39,757 nucleotides of DNA from Mastigocoleus testarum BC008 (lineage in GTDB: Bacteria; Cyanobacteriota; Cyanobacteriia; Cyanobacteriales; Nostocaceae), in the NCBI RefSeq assembly GCF_001456025.1, contig NZ_LMTZ01000009.1:1-39757 (forward strand). Reading direction: 5' to 3'. This document shows positions 26,819-34,760 of this stretch, piece by piece; within the stretch, counting starts at the first letter, position 1; each line of letters starts with the position of its first letter. The notes under the pieces are model-generated. The model was not told the origin of the DNA, did not search any database, and worked only from the letters and a program-made list of their open reading frames with translations. The translations under genes and the position numbers were made by a program.

Positions 26819-27044
26819 TTACCACAACCGAAAATAGTCTCTTCTTCATAAATCTTAAGCTAGCTCATAGTTTTAGTGTTACTTATCTCCCCTGAGTTTA
26901 GGAAGGGGAGAAAATCTAACTTAAAAAAAGCGATCGCCAGCCCTTTTAGGAACTTAATCTGTTCCTGATAAATCCCGCAGCGCTATAACATCCCAAATCG
27001 CGAGAAAGTCTCTATATTAGTAGGTAGTTAAGCTTTTCTCGCAA

Positions 27045-27830
27045 ATGAATTTATCAGAAAACTTAAATTTAAATTTACCTGTTAAAATACCCGAGCAGGT
27101 TGAGAAGGCAAAACAAATTGTGCATCAAGGATTCAACTCTTGGAGTGAGAATGCACAACAAATTGGTGAATCTTGGCAAACTACAGCAGATCGAGTGACG
27201 GATAAGTTTGTTAATAAATTTACTGCTACTACTGAGCAGGCTAAGGATTCTTTAGGAAATACATTTCAAATAGCAATAGACTCTTCCTTAGGTAATTTTT
27301 TAGAGCAACATCCCGCACTTTTCAAACTGACACAAATTCTTTCCTGGGGTGCTAACCATCCAATTATTAGTATAATTTTCATTATATTTGCAATAGCTCT
27401 AATTTTTAGCTTAATTAAGGCTACTGTTAGATTAATCGAATCGGCAAGCTTATCTATTATCCGACTACCTTTACAATTACTTCAGGCAGGTTTAAAGTTA
27501 AGCTTTTTATATTTGAATAAACTTATCAAACTATTATTTATAAAATTTAAATACAAGCACCCAACTGATTCACCTACCAAGCAAAATATTAATAAATTGA
27601 ATAATTCGACAATATCACCAGTCGTGGGGGAAAAAGTCGTTTCTCTAGAAAAACAACAAAGATTGAAAGAAATTTCTGGCAGGTTAGCAGATATTCAAAA
27701 AGAACAGCATCAATTGTTGCACGAGGCTGCATCAATTTTAAATTCCGAACCAGTTTCAGATTCTGACTTAGATTCAGGTTCAAATATAGATTTAAATTCT
27801 AGTTCAAATTCAAATTCCATTCAGATTTAA
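27045..27830 (+). CDS. membrane protein with helical N-terminus and Ser/Asp tail, unknown
   Basis: A 261-residue protein. Residues 1-100 are amphipathic helical (VEKAKQIVHQGFNSWSENAQ, ATTEQAKDSLGNTFQ). A transmembrane segment lies at about 106-124 (IISIIFIIFAIALIFSLIK), followed by further hydrophobic helix to about 165. Residues 205-235 look like a coiled coil (RLKEISGRLADIQKEQHQLL). The tail is SDSDLDSGSNIDLNSSSNSN. The architecture suggests a membrane-anchored scaffold. I do not recognise the family. In another frame the Ser/Asp pattern continues past the stop (SDLNLDFKSDLDSD, stop at 27880), so the tail may have been shortened by a frameshift inside simple sequence. It stands upstream of another membrane protein gene in the same direction. 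Confidence 0.65.
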   Translation: MNLSENLNLNLPVKIPEQVEKAKQIVHQGFNSWSENAQQIGESWQTTADRVTDKFVNKFTATTEQAKDSLGNTFQIAIDSSLGNFLEQHPALFKLTQILSWGANHPIISIIFIIFAIALIFSLIKATVRLIESASLSIIRLPLQLLQAGLKLSFLYLNKLIKLLFIKFKYKHPTDSPTKQNINKLNNSTISPVVGEKVVSLEKQQRLKEISGRLADIQKEQHQLLHEAASILNSEPVSDSDLDSGSNIDLNSSSNSNSIQI

Positions 27831-28030
27831 ATTTAGACTTCAAGTCAGATTTGGACTCAGATAAAATTAGACAAAATTAAGATTAATCTCATTACCAGTG
27901 TCAGATGAAATATTGTTTTGTGAATGGGTCAAAATATTCGACTTACGGTAATTTTTCTTTGTTCGCTAATATTGAGTGTTTCTTTGATATTATCAACAGT
28001 AAATTATAAATTTATATTTCGAATGTTTAT

Positions 28031-28675
28031 ATGTCAGAATCAAAGCGATCCAAACAAATATTCCGACAATGGATAATTACAAATTTAATTGGATTCTGTG
28101 CCAGTATACCCTTTGGTTTTGGCATGAACTGGTTATTAAATAGAACTTTTATCCAGCTTCAATCAAATAAAATTTTATATATAATTCTAATTTATGGTTT
28201 TGTTGGCATAATTATTGGTATCGCCCAGTGGGTAATTTTAAAACAATATTTACCTAAAATCAGCACTATGTGGATTTTAAGTAATGCTTTAGCTTTACCT
28301 TTGGGAGTTTACACTTTTTTAGTAGTTGGTAAAAATACTAGTAATATCTTATTTCCGTACTTTGGTGATGTAATCGCCGTGGGTATTTTAGCCGCGATTG
28401 CAAGTGGGTTAGGTGGAGCGATAGCTGGATTAACTCAGTGGTTTTTGCTAAAAAAGTGGATAGTTCACCGACATTTTGCCATCATTTGGATTTTATCTTC
28501 TCTCATAAGTTGCGTGCTTGCAGCCTTTATAGGTATCACAATATCAGTGCTTCTTCATTTTTCCTACTTTCCTTGGAACTGGATAGAATTAGCGATTGCG
28601 TCTGCTATTTTATACAGCGTTATAACAGGACGAGTGTTATATTGGTTTTTACTCCATCGTGAAAATCCCGCTTGA
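28031..28675 (+). CDS. multi-pass membrane protein with an internal repeat
   Basis: A 214-residue protein with about six hydrophobic segments. It carries the same motif twice: GIAQWVILKQYLPKISTMWI (about 63-82) and GLTQWFLLKKWIVHRHFAII (about 138-157), each followed by a similar glycine- and leucine-rich helix. Two copies of a three-helix unit are therefore likely. Proteins with this G-x-x-QW-x-x-L-K pattern are common in filamentous cyanobacteria but have no known role that I can name. It lies 200 bases downstream of the gene for another membrane protein, same strand, without overlap. Confidence 0.7.
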   Translation: MSESKRSKQIFRQWIITNLIGFCASIPFGFGMNWLLNRTFIQLQSNKILYIILIYGFVGIIIGIAQWVILKQYLPKISTMWILSNALALPLGVYTFLVVGKNTSNILFPYFGDVIAVGILAAIASGLGGAIAGLTQWFLLKKWIVHRHFAIIWILSSLISCVLAAFIGITISVLLHFSYFPWNWIELAIASAILYSVITGRVLYWFLLHRENPA

Positions 28676-29195
28676 TAACTAAGTAAGAAAAGATTAATAA
28701 AAACTAAATAATAAAATACAACCGTAGAAAGTCTTCTTTGAGGGCTTAATTTTTATGCCTACTCCTAATGACATCGAAATAATTTAGTATTTTTCCGAAA
28801 ATATAAAACTCTAAATTGTGGTTATCTAGTAGAAGCTAATTGTAAATTTGAGACTTACACAAGATCTAATTTTTAATTAGGGCTTGAAAGGCTCAAAATT
28901 TTTGTCACACCTATGCGGAATTTACACTACTTTAAACTTTATCAGGGCATATTTACCCCCCCTTACTCCAGGTTAATTGGGTTAGTATGACTTTAGATAT
29001 GCGTCATAAAGGTTGATTATGTCCATTTAACTTTTGTAAACCTAATAATATAAAAACCTTTCGACTTCCATGGAGATTGAGAAAGTAATACTGCACACAT
29101 CAAGAATGACACAGCAAAGAGATTGCATCGTAAGCTTTTGATGTTGATAGCCAGAAAAAGCAATATAGGTTAAAACAAATACTGAGGAATAACAA
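28676..29195. other. spacer upstream of the NfeD-flotillin genes
   Basis: It contains 520 bases without a credible frame. A short C-tract occurs near 28960. The promoter of the nfeD-flotillin genes should lie here, but no element can be placed with confidence. Confidence 0.4.
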
Positions 29196-29531
29196 ATGAA
29201 CCTTCAAATATTAATATTTGTAGCGATCGCAATCATTATTGGTATGTGCTGTGGTGCAGTAATTGTTTTTTTAATTGTTGTCCAACGCCGTCGCCAGAAA
29301 GTCGATAGTTTAGTGTCTACTAAAAGTTTGATTGGTCTTTTTGCTACAGTAGAGATTCCTTTTGATAGAACATGTAGAGGTAAAGTACGGATAAAAATCA
29401 AAGGATCCATGCTTGATTTCACTGCTGGTACAGATGACCCTGTAGGTTTTAAAGCTGGAGATAGAGTCTTAATTGTCGAAACAAACGAAAATCAAGTCTG
29501 GGTTGTAGGTGAAAATTCCTTGAGTCGTTAG
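29196..29531 (+). CDS. NfeD-like membrane protein, short form
   Basis: A 111-residue protein with one transmembrane helix at 3-27 (LQILIFVAIAIIIGMCCGAV), a basic loop (QRRRQK) and a beta-rich domain of about 60 residues (GLFATVEIPFDRTCRGKVRI ... FKAGDRVLIVETNENQVWVV) that fits the OB-fold of NfeD C-terminal domains. Short NfeD proteins lack the protease part and typically sit beside flotillin/SPFH genes, as here: two SPFH genes follow on the same strand. In such pairs NfeD is thought to bind the SPFH oligomer at membrane microdomains. GAGGA lies eight bases before the ATG. About 230 bases with repeats separate it from the next gene, so the transcript is not tightly packed. Confidence 0.82.
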   Translation: MNLQILIFVAIAIIIGMCCGAVIVFLIVVQRRRQKVDSLVSTKSLIGLFATVEIPFDRTCRGKVRIKIKGSMLDFTAGTDDPVGFKAGDRVLIVETNENQVWVVGENSLSR

Positions 29532-29750
29532 GGATTGGGGACTGGGGACTGGCGACTAGGGATAGCACTGCGTGAGCGGCATAGAGCCTACGGCGTCGGC
29601 AGATCCGCAGGTGACAGCTCCGGATCCGTAGGTAGCGCAGCTATAGGTAGCGCAGCTATAGTCATAGCCTCTGGCGATTGGGATATTATCAATCACTAAT
29701 TACTTTTTACTCCTTACTCCTTACTCTTTACTTCTTACTCATTACTTATA
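29532..29750. repeat. composite repeat: STRR heptads, dispersed cluster copy 4, CTTACTC array
   Basis: Three repeat types lie in a row. First are GGGGACT, GGGGACT and GGCGACT heptads (29537-29557). Then comes a dispersed GC-rich cluster with GGCGTCGGCAGATCCGCAGG, CAGCTCCGGATCCGTAGG and two copies of GTAGCGCAGCTATAG (about 29576-29665). Last is a run of TTACTCC/TTACTTC heptads (29699-29747). It fills nearly the whole space between the NfeD-like and first flotillin-like genes. Confidence 0.85.
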
Positions 29751-29758
29751 AAAAATCC

Positions 29759-31120
29759 ATGTCAATGAAATATTTTTTACAACAAAACCCTCAAACAGTA
29801 ACTGTTGCACAAGTTGAACCCAGAAATCCTTTGCATATCCAAAGAAGCCAGATTGATGGAGCACTTATCACCAGCTTACCGATTGCTTTGGGTATATTTG
29901 GTGTCGTTTTATTTGTGTGGTTTATCAAATCTTGTTTGTGTATTTGCAAGCCCAATGAAGTGCTGGTTATTTCTGGTCGGAAGTGGAAAACCAGAGACGG
30001 ACAGGAATTAGGATATCGAGTTTTAGCTGGCGGTCGGGCGATTCGTATTCCCATCGTGGAAACAGTTAAACGCATGGACGTAACTACTATGCCCGTTCCC
30101 GTGGAGGTGAAGAATGCCTATTCCAAAGGTGGGACGCCATTAAATATTCAAGCTATTGCTAACGTTAAATTATCGAGCGACCCAACAATTGTTGGTAATG
30201 CGATTGAAAGATTTTTAGAGAGCGATCGCAAAAAAATTCTCCGAGTAGCAAGGGAAACCCTAGAGGGTAACCTACGGGGGGTTGTTGCGGCTCTAACTCC
30301 AGAACAAGTGAATGAAGACCGTTTACAATTTGTCGAACGTATTACTTCAGATGTTAGTCGCGATTTGATGAAATTGGGTTTACAAATTGATACTTTGAAA
30401 ATCCAGAGTGTTTCTGATAACGTAGGTTATCTCAGTTCTATCAGTCGTAGCCGCATTGCAGCAATTGTTAGAGATGCAGAGATTGCTGAATCGGACGCTA
30501 TTCGCGAAGCGGAACAAGTAGAAGCCCAATGTCAACAAGAAGCAGAAGTTGCTAAAACTCAAAATCAGATTATAGTTCAGGAAAAAGAAAATGAACTACG
30601 GGAATTTAAAGCCAAATTAGAACAAAAAGCACGTTCGGAAGAAGAAGTTAGCATTGCCACAGCTAAGGAAAAACGCGCATTATTCGAGCAAAAATTACAA
30701 CAATTACGTGCAGAGTTAGAACGTTTGCGCTTGGAAGCTGATGAAGTACTTCCAGCAAAAGCACAACAACAAGCACAAGAACTACAAGCCCGTGGTGAGG
30801 CGGCTGTAATTGCTGAAAATGCGAAAGCTGCTGCTCTAGTTAATGAAATGCTTTCTCTGGTATGGCAAGAAACTGGTACTGATGCATCACAGTTATTTTT
30901 AATTCAAAAAATTGAACAAATCCTTTCTGAAGCAGTGGAAATTCCCGGAAGACTCCAACTGGATAAAATTAATGTTGTAGATAACGGCGATGGTAAATCC
31001 TTAGCAAGTCTAGTCAAAGTTTACCCAGCAATATTAAATCAGTATCTAGAGAGCATTCATCAGACTATTGGCATTGATGTCATTGGAACTCTAACTAGCA
31101 ATAAAGCTGTTGAAAGTTAG
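29759..31120 (+). CDS. flotillin-like SPFH (band 7) membrane protein, copy A
   Basis: A 453-residue protein. A transmembrane helix lies at about 38-62 (SLPIALGIFGVVLFVWFIK), followed by the SPFH domain to about 240 (CICKPNEVLVISGRKWKTRDG, VEVKNAYSKGGTPLNIQAIA, RETLEGNLRGVVAALTPEQV). The long coiled coil rich in A, E, Q and K (about 245-370) and the C-terminal oligomerisation part are those of flotillins. Such proteins form large ring- or cage-like membrane scaffolds. The frame can be read back to a TTG at 29678, but that region is heptad repeat, so the ATG at 29759 is chosen. The second copy B starts 90 bases downstream. The paralogous pair may build a hetero-oligomer. NfeD is just upstream. 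Confidence 0.88.
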   Translation: MSMKYFLQQNPQTVTVAQVEPRNPLHIQRSQIDGALITSLPIALGIFGVVLFVWFIKSCLCICKPNEVLVISGRKWKTRDGQELGYRVLAGGRAIRIPIVETVKRMDVTTMPVPVEVKNAYSKGGTPLNIQAIANVKLSSDPTIVGNAIERFLESDRKKILRVARETLEGNLRGVVAALTPEQVNEDRLQFVERITSDVSRDLMKLGLQIDTLKIQSVSDNVGYLSSISRSRIAAIVRDAEIAESDAIREAEQVEAQCQQEAEVAKTQNQIIVQEKENELREFKAKLEQKARSEEEVSIATAKEKRALFEQKLQQLRAELERLRLEADEVLPAKAQQQAQELQARGEAAVIAENAKAAALVNEMLSLVWQETGTDASQLFLIQKIEQILSEAVEIPGRLQLDKINVVDNGDGKSLASLVKVYPAILNQYLESIHQTIGIDVIGTLTSNKAVES

Positions 31121-31122
31121 TT

Positions 31123-31176
31123 ATTCCCATTTAATTCTCAATTCCAATTTAATTCTCAATTCCAATTTAATTCTCA
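31123..31176. repeat. 18-bp tandem repeat between the two flotillin-like genes
   Basis: ATTTAATTCTCAATTCCA is repeated at 31129-31146 and 31147-31164, with a partial copy to 31176. It fills most of the 90-base gap and ends about 35 bases before the next ATG. Confidence 0.8.
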
Positions 31177-31210
31177 AAAGTCAATCATTAACTACAAATA
31201 ATAGATAAAA

Positions 31211-32497
31211 ATGATAGAAATAATCAGTTTACTCCTAGGTATTTTCGGCGCAGGTTCGGCAGCAACTTACTGGATAATTCGTTACTTTTATCATATCTGT
31301 CAGCCGAATGAAGTATTAATTTTTGCTGGTGGTAAACATAGAACTTCTACTGGTGGTCAGGTCGGATATCGCCTAGTTAAAGGTGGTAGTAGTATTCAAA
31401 CCCCATTGTTGGAGCGGACTTTCCGCATGGATTTGAGCAACATGATTATTGACCTTAAGGTAGCAAATGCTTACTCAAAAGGCGGTATTCCCCTCACAGT
31501 TGAAGGGGTTGCAAACATCAAAATTGCTGGAGAAGAACCAGTTCTTCACAATGCAATTGAACGCCTGTTAGGTAAAAGTCGCAAACAAATAGAACAACTT
31601 GCAAAGGAAACCTTAGAAGGTAATCTCCGGGGTGTTCTCGCAAGTTTGACACCAGAACAGGTAAACGAAGATAAGATTGCTTTTGCTAAAAGTTTATTAG
31701 AAGAAGCTGAAGACGATTTAGAAAAACTGGGTTTAGCTTTGGATAGTTTGCAAATCCAAAATATTTCTGATGATGTCCATTACCTCGACTCTCTGGGACG
31801 CAAACAACAAGCTGAATTGCTACGTAATGCACGGATCGGAGAAGCAAAAGCCAAAGCAAAATCCGAAATTCGCAGTTCAGAAAACGAAAAGTTAGTAGCT
31901 CTACGAAAAATAGAAAAAGAATTGGAAGTTACAAAAGCTGATGCAGAAAGACGGGTAAGAAATGCACTTTCCAAACGAGTAGCATTAGTAGCGGAAGCGG
32001 AAGCTACTGTAGGAACGCAAATTGCGAAGACACAAGCAGAAGTTGCGGTACAAACCGAGCGCATTAAACAGGTAGAACAGCAGTTAATTGCAGATGTGCT
32101 CGCACCTGCTGAAGCCGAATGCGAACGAGCGATCGCTAAAGCAAAGGGTGATGCAGCTAGCATTGTTGAAGATGGGAAAGCACAGGCTGATGGTATTAAG
32201 AGCTTAGCTGAGTCTTGGGTAGCTGCTGGCGATAGCGCCAAAGAAATTTTCTTACTGCAAAAATTAGATGTGTTGCTCAAAGCGATGTCATCGAGTATTC
32301 CTGAAGTTGCAGTGGAAAATGTCACCATGATTGATGGTAATGGTGGTAGTAATGCAACTAAGATGGCGGCTTTTATCGAGCAGTTGAGACAAACTACCGG
32401 TTTAGATGTTGCAGAAATTATTAGTCAATTAAGCGAAGGGAAAAAACTCAAAAGTGCAGAAGTGAAAATAGAGCAGCAACGTCACCATGGCTCTTAG
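31211..32497 (+). CDS. flotillin-like SPFH (band 7) membrane protein, copy B
   Basis: A 428-residue paralogue of copy A. The N-terminal helix (IISLLLGIFGAGSAATYWII) is followed by the SPFH domain (CQPNEVLIFAGGKHRTSTGG, LKVANAYSKGGIPLTVEGVA, KETLEGNLRGVLASLTPEQV), then a coiled coil rich in A, K and E (about 215-330) and a C-terminal part ending in a His-rich tail (QQRHHGS). Aligned by eye with copy A, the SPFH part is clearly homologous (AYSKGG.PL, TLEGNLRGV.A.LTPEQVNED), while the coiled coils differ. It lies 90 bases downstream of copy A, same strand. No Shine-Dalgarno site is obvious, so coupling to the upstream gene is possible. It probably assembles with copy A and NfeD in the plasma or thylakoid membrane. 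Confidence 0.88.
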   Translation: MIEIISLLLGIFGAGSAATYWIIRYFYHICQPNEVLIFAGGKHRTSTGGQVGYRLVKGGSSIQTPLLERTFRMDLSNMIIDLKVANAYSKGGIPLTVEGVANIKIAGEEPVLHNAIERLLGKSRKQIEQLAKETLEGNLRGVLASLTPEQVNEDKIAFAKSLLEEAEDDLEKLGLALDSLQIQNISDDVHYLDSLGRKQQAELLRNARIGEAKAKAKSEIRSSENEKLVALRKIEKELEVTKADAERRVRNALSKRVALVAEAEATVGTQIAKTQAEVAVQTERIKQVEQQLIADVLAPAEAECERAIAKAKGDAASIVEDGKAQADGIKSLAESWVAAGDSAKEIFLLQKLDVLLKAMSSSIPEVAVENVTMIDGNGGSNATKMAAFIEQLRQTTGLDVAEIISQLSEGKKLKSAEVKIEQQRHHGS

Positions 32498-32527
32498 TTT
32501 TTGCGATTAATGAATCAGAGAAGCTTT

Positions 32528-32581
32528 ATAGAGACGTAAATTTATTAACTTGCAATTAGCCGTGAACAAATACGTCTCTAT
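32528..32581. repeat. inverted repeat with ATAGAGACGTA arms
   Basis: ATAGAGACGTA (32528-32538) and TACGTCTCTAT (32571-32581) are exact inverse copies, 32 bases apart. It lies about 30 bases after the stop codon of flotillin-like copy B and could fold in that transcript. It is a member of the GAGACG dispersed family. Confidence 0.65.
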
Positions 32582-32668
32582 TAATTTTGGGTTCGAACAA
32601 AATCTTATACCAATTTGGAAAAATAATGAGACAGATATAGCGGTTTTCGGTTGAGTGCATGACACCTT

Positions 32669-32701
32669 GTAGAGACGTTGCAGAGCCTGTGGCGTCTTTA
32701 C
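32669..32701. repeat. inverted repeat with GTAGAGACG arms
   Basis: GTAGAGACG (32669-32677) pairs with CGTCTTTAC (32693-32701) with one mismatch. The core TTGCAGAGCCTGTGG resembles the repeat at 4002-4049. It lies about 75 bases before the lipoprotein start. Confidence 0.6.
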
Positions 32702-32776
32702 CGGAGAATCTGTTGCAATGATTTATCGAACTGGTATTAAATGTTGGCTGGTAATTCACGTAGATGGTTTTAATAA

Positions 32777-33298
32777 ATGAATAAATACATCTTAATGATT
32801 GTGCTATTTAGTACATTATCTTTAGTGGCTTGTTCGTCAGAACCCAAAAAATTAGCAGATGACTTGTCAGTTCCACCCATTACATCTCCTGTAACAGATA
32901 TTCAAGAAGGTTCGTCCACAGTTGGTATCGCTCAAGCTACAAAAGAACGGGAAAATTACAATATAATTAAACTCAATAAACTTCCTAAAGCCTTATCTTT
33001 AAAAGAAAGTGACCCCAAAGCAATTGCAACTGCAGCTTTTCCTCCACCAGATGAAAAACCTCAAGAAGGAAATTTTCAGCGAGATGTAATTGTGAATAAA
33101 GTTGCACCAAATTTTGTAACCGTACTTGTGACTGAGACTGGTCTTCTAGATGATTCTGTGCATGGAATCCGCACTCGTGTCGACTTTGAAGCATCCGGAA
33201 GTGACGGTAAATCGTGGAAAATGGTTTGGATTGGTTCTCAATATAAGTGTCATCAAGGTAGAGGACAGCAGGATTGGTCTAAGAAATTGTGCATCTAA
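32777..33298 (+). CDS. hypothetical lipoprotein
   Basis: A 173-residue protein with a lipoprotein signal peptide: MNKYILMIVLFSTLSLVACSS, lipobox LVAC with Cys19 as the lipidation site. The next 90 residues are polar and probably disordered (many P, S, T and E). The C-terminal 70 residues form a compact beta-rich part (VVTVLVTETGLLDDSVHG-like, RTRVDFEASGSDGKSWKMVW) with two cysteines near the end that may form a disulfide. I do not recognise the family. It should sit in the periplasm or outer-membrane inner leaflet. It is alone: the neighbouring kinase gene converges on it, with about 70 bases between stop codons. Confidence 0.7.
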   Translation: MNKYILMIVLFSTLSLVACSSEPKKLADDLSVPPITSPVTDIQEGSSTVGIAQATKERENYNIIKLNKLPKALSLKESDPKAIATAAFPPPDEKPQEGNFQRDVIVNKVAPNFVTVLVTETGLLDDSVHGIRTRVDFEASGSDGKSWKMVWIGSQYKCHQGRGQQDWSKKLCI

Positions 33299-33368
33299 AG
33301 ACTCAAATATCATTTAAGTGGTGCAAGTTCTGAGAAATCAAAATGTACGATTGTTGGTTTTGACCGCT

Positions 33369-34625
33369 CTAAAACTCATTATTACCAAGGTATTTAGCTT
33401 TCAATTCATCTAGCTCTGTATCAATTTTATCTTTACTGCGAGATGAAGATTTAGATTGTGAATTAGGTTTTGAACTGGATTTTGAACTGGATTTTGGATT
33501 GGGTTTTGGATTAGATTGATTGGAAGAATTATTTTTTGGTTTACCACCCAGAAATATAGTTTTCATTTCTTCTAATTCCCGATCTATTTGACTCTGAGAT
33601 TTTTGATTAGAAGGTATTTGAACTGCAGGTGGGGGTACAGGTGGAGATGGATTAACAGATTTTTTCTTTCTTACAGATTTCGAAACTGCTTTAGATATTG
33701 GTTTAGATATTGGTTTGGATATTAAATTTAAATCCCCTTGAACTTCTTCTACAGTTTGATATCGATGAGCAGGAATATGAGCAAGCATTTTATCCAAAAT
33801 CTGGACTAGCTTTTTACTAACAGGGTTTTTGATGTATTTTTGCCAAACCCAAACTCCATGATTCACATCGTATATATCAAAAGGAGAATGTCCTGTTAAT
33901 AAATGAATGCAAGTTACACCCAAACTATAAATATCGCTTGCAAAAATAGCTTTCCCCCGCATTTGTTCCGGAGCGACATATTCAGGACTACCAATACTTG
34001 TTCCAGTACGATTCAGAGCCGTATAAGTTGCAACTTTTGCAGCACCAAAATCTACCAGAAATAAATTTCCCCCTTCCTCGAATGATTCAGGAGAACTTAC
34101 AGAATCGATTTTATGAATAATATTTTCAGGTTTAATATCGCGGTGAATTACTTGTCTGAGGTGACAATATTCTAGTACCGGTAATAAATCCTGTAGGAGT
34201 TCTAGTATTTGTTGCTCTTGAAAAGCCCCATTTTGTGCTAATTCTTGGGTTAAATTTTGTCCATTGATAAATTCTTGAACCAAGTACTGGCGATCGCCTT
34301 GGGTAAAATATGCTAATAACTCGGGAATTTGTGGATGTTTTCCCAATTCATCAAGTCGCATCGCCTCTTGGGTAAATAATTCTGCAGCTTTTTGTAAAGT
34401 ACTCGTTCCTTGGGCTTGAGGATATAACTGCTTAATTACACAATAGGGTTTTGAAGGTTTATCTTCATCTCTAGCTAAAAAAGTTCTGCCAAAACCACCT
34501 TGTCCTATAGGTTGAATTGCGCGATAACGTTCTTTGAGCAGCAATTTGGAACCACAATGCAAACAAAACTTCTCATTGGAAGTGTTTTGCGGTTGGGGAC
34601 AATTTGGGTTGAGACAGTAGCTCAT
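33369..34625 (-). CDS. Hanks-type Ser/Thr protein kinase with an N-terminal four-cysteine motif
   Basis: A 418-residue protein. It has a zinc-ribbon-like start with Cys4, 9, 21 and 24 (CLNPNCPQPQ ... KFCLHCGSKLLLKERY), the glycine loop GQGGFG (41-46), Lys65 in CVIKQLYP, catalytic HRDIKPEN (161-168), DFGAAK (192-197) and the APE-like VAPEQM. The kinase should be active. This domain order is common among cyanobacterial kinases. The C-terminal 120 residues are low complexity (Ser, Lys, Pro, Asn), with the motif IDRELEEMKTIFLGGK echoed by IDTELDELKAKYLGNNEF at the end. No transmembrane segment is seen, so it is cytoplasmic. Substrates are unknown. It converges on the lipoprotein gene, and an IS-type element with tnpB lies just upstream of its start. 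Confidence 0.9.
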   Translation of the reverse strand: MSYCLNPNCPQPQNTSNEKFCLHCGSKLLLKERYRAIQPIGQGGFGRTFLARDEDKPSKPYCVIKQLYPQAQGTSTLQKAAELFTQEAMRLDELGKHPQIPELLAYFTQGDRQYLVQEFINGQNLTQELAQNGAFQEQQILELLQDLLPVLEYCHLRQVIHRDIKPENIIHKIDSVSSPESFEEGGNLFLVDFGAAKVATYTALNRTGTSIGSPEYVAPEQMRGKAIFASDIYSLGVTCIHLLTGHSPFDIYDVNHGVWVWQKYIKNPVSKKLVQILDKMLAHIPAHRYQTVEEVQGDLNLISKPISKPISKAVSKSVRKKKSVNPSPPVPPPAVQIPSNQKSQSQIDRELEEMKTIFLGGKPKNNSSNQSNPKPNPKSSSKSSSKPNSQSKSSSRSKDKIDTELDELKAKYLGNNEF

Positions 34626-34706
34626 GTGAAGACAATAATATACCTGCTTCTATTTTGCCTTGCTCTTGAACAATTATTATTTAATCTTGTATGAATCTTT
34701 TGACAC

Positions 34707-34760
34707 TCCCCTGACTATCTAAACCGTGCTGATGCTTGGTTTATCCAATAAGTCAGGGGA
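34707..34760 (-). repeat. hairpin at the tnpB 3' end, candidate right end / guide-RNA scaffold
   Basis: TCCCCTGACT (34707-34716) and AGTCAGGGGA (34751-34760) pair perfectly over 10 bases. An inner stem TAAACC (34720-34725) / GGTTTA (34738-34743) adds to it. The tnpB stop codon (34719-34721) is inside the structure. In IS200/IS605 elements a subterminal hairpin at the 3' end forms the right end, and the tnpB transcript end gives the guide RNA; assignment here is by position and shape. Confidence 0.65.

Noticed and set aside
31780..32328. Minus-strand 182-codon frame
   Set aside because: It is antisense to the coiled coil of flotillin-like copy B; its Ser/Ala-rich composition is the mirror of Ala/Glu codons.
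32585..32600. Possible tRNA T-loop (GGGTTCGAAC)
   Set aside because: No acceptor or anticodon stems can be built around it; no tRNA or rRNA gene was found in the window.
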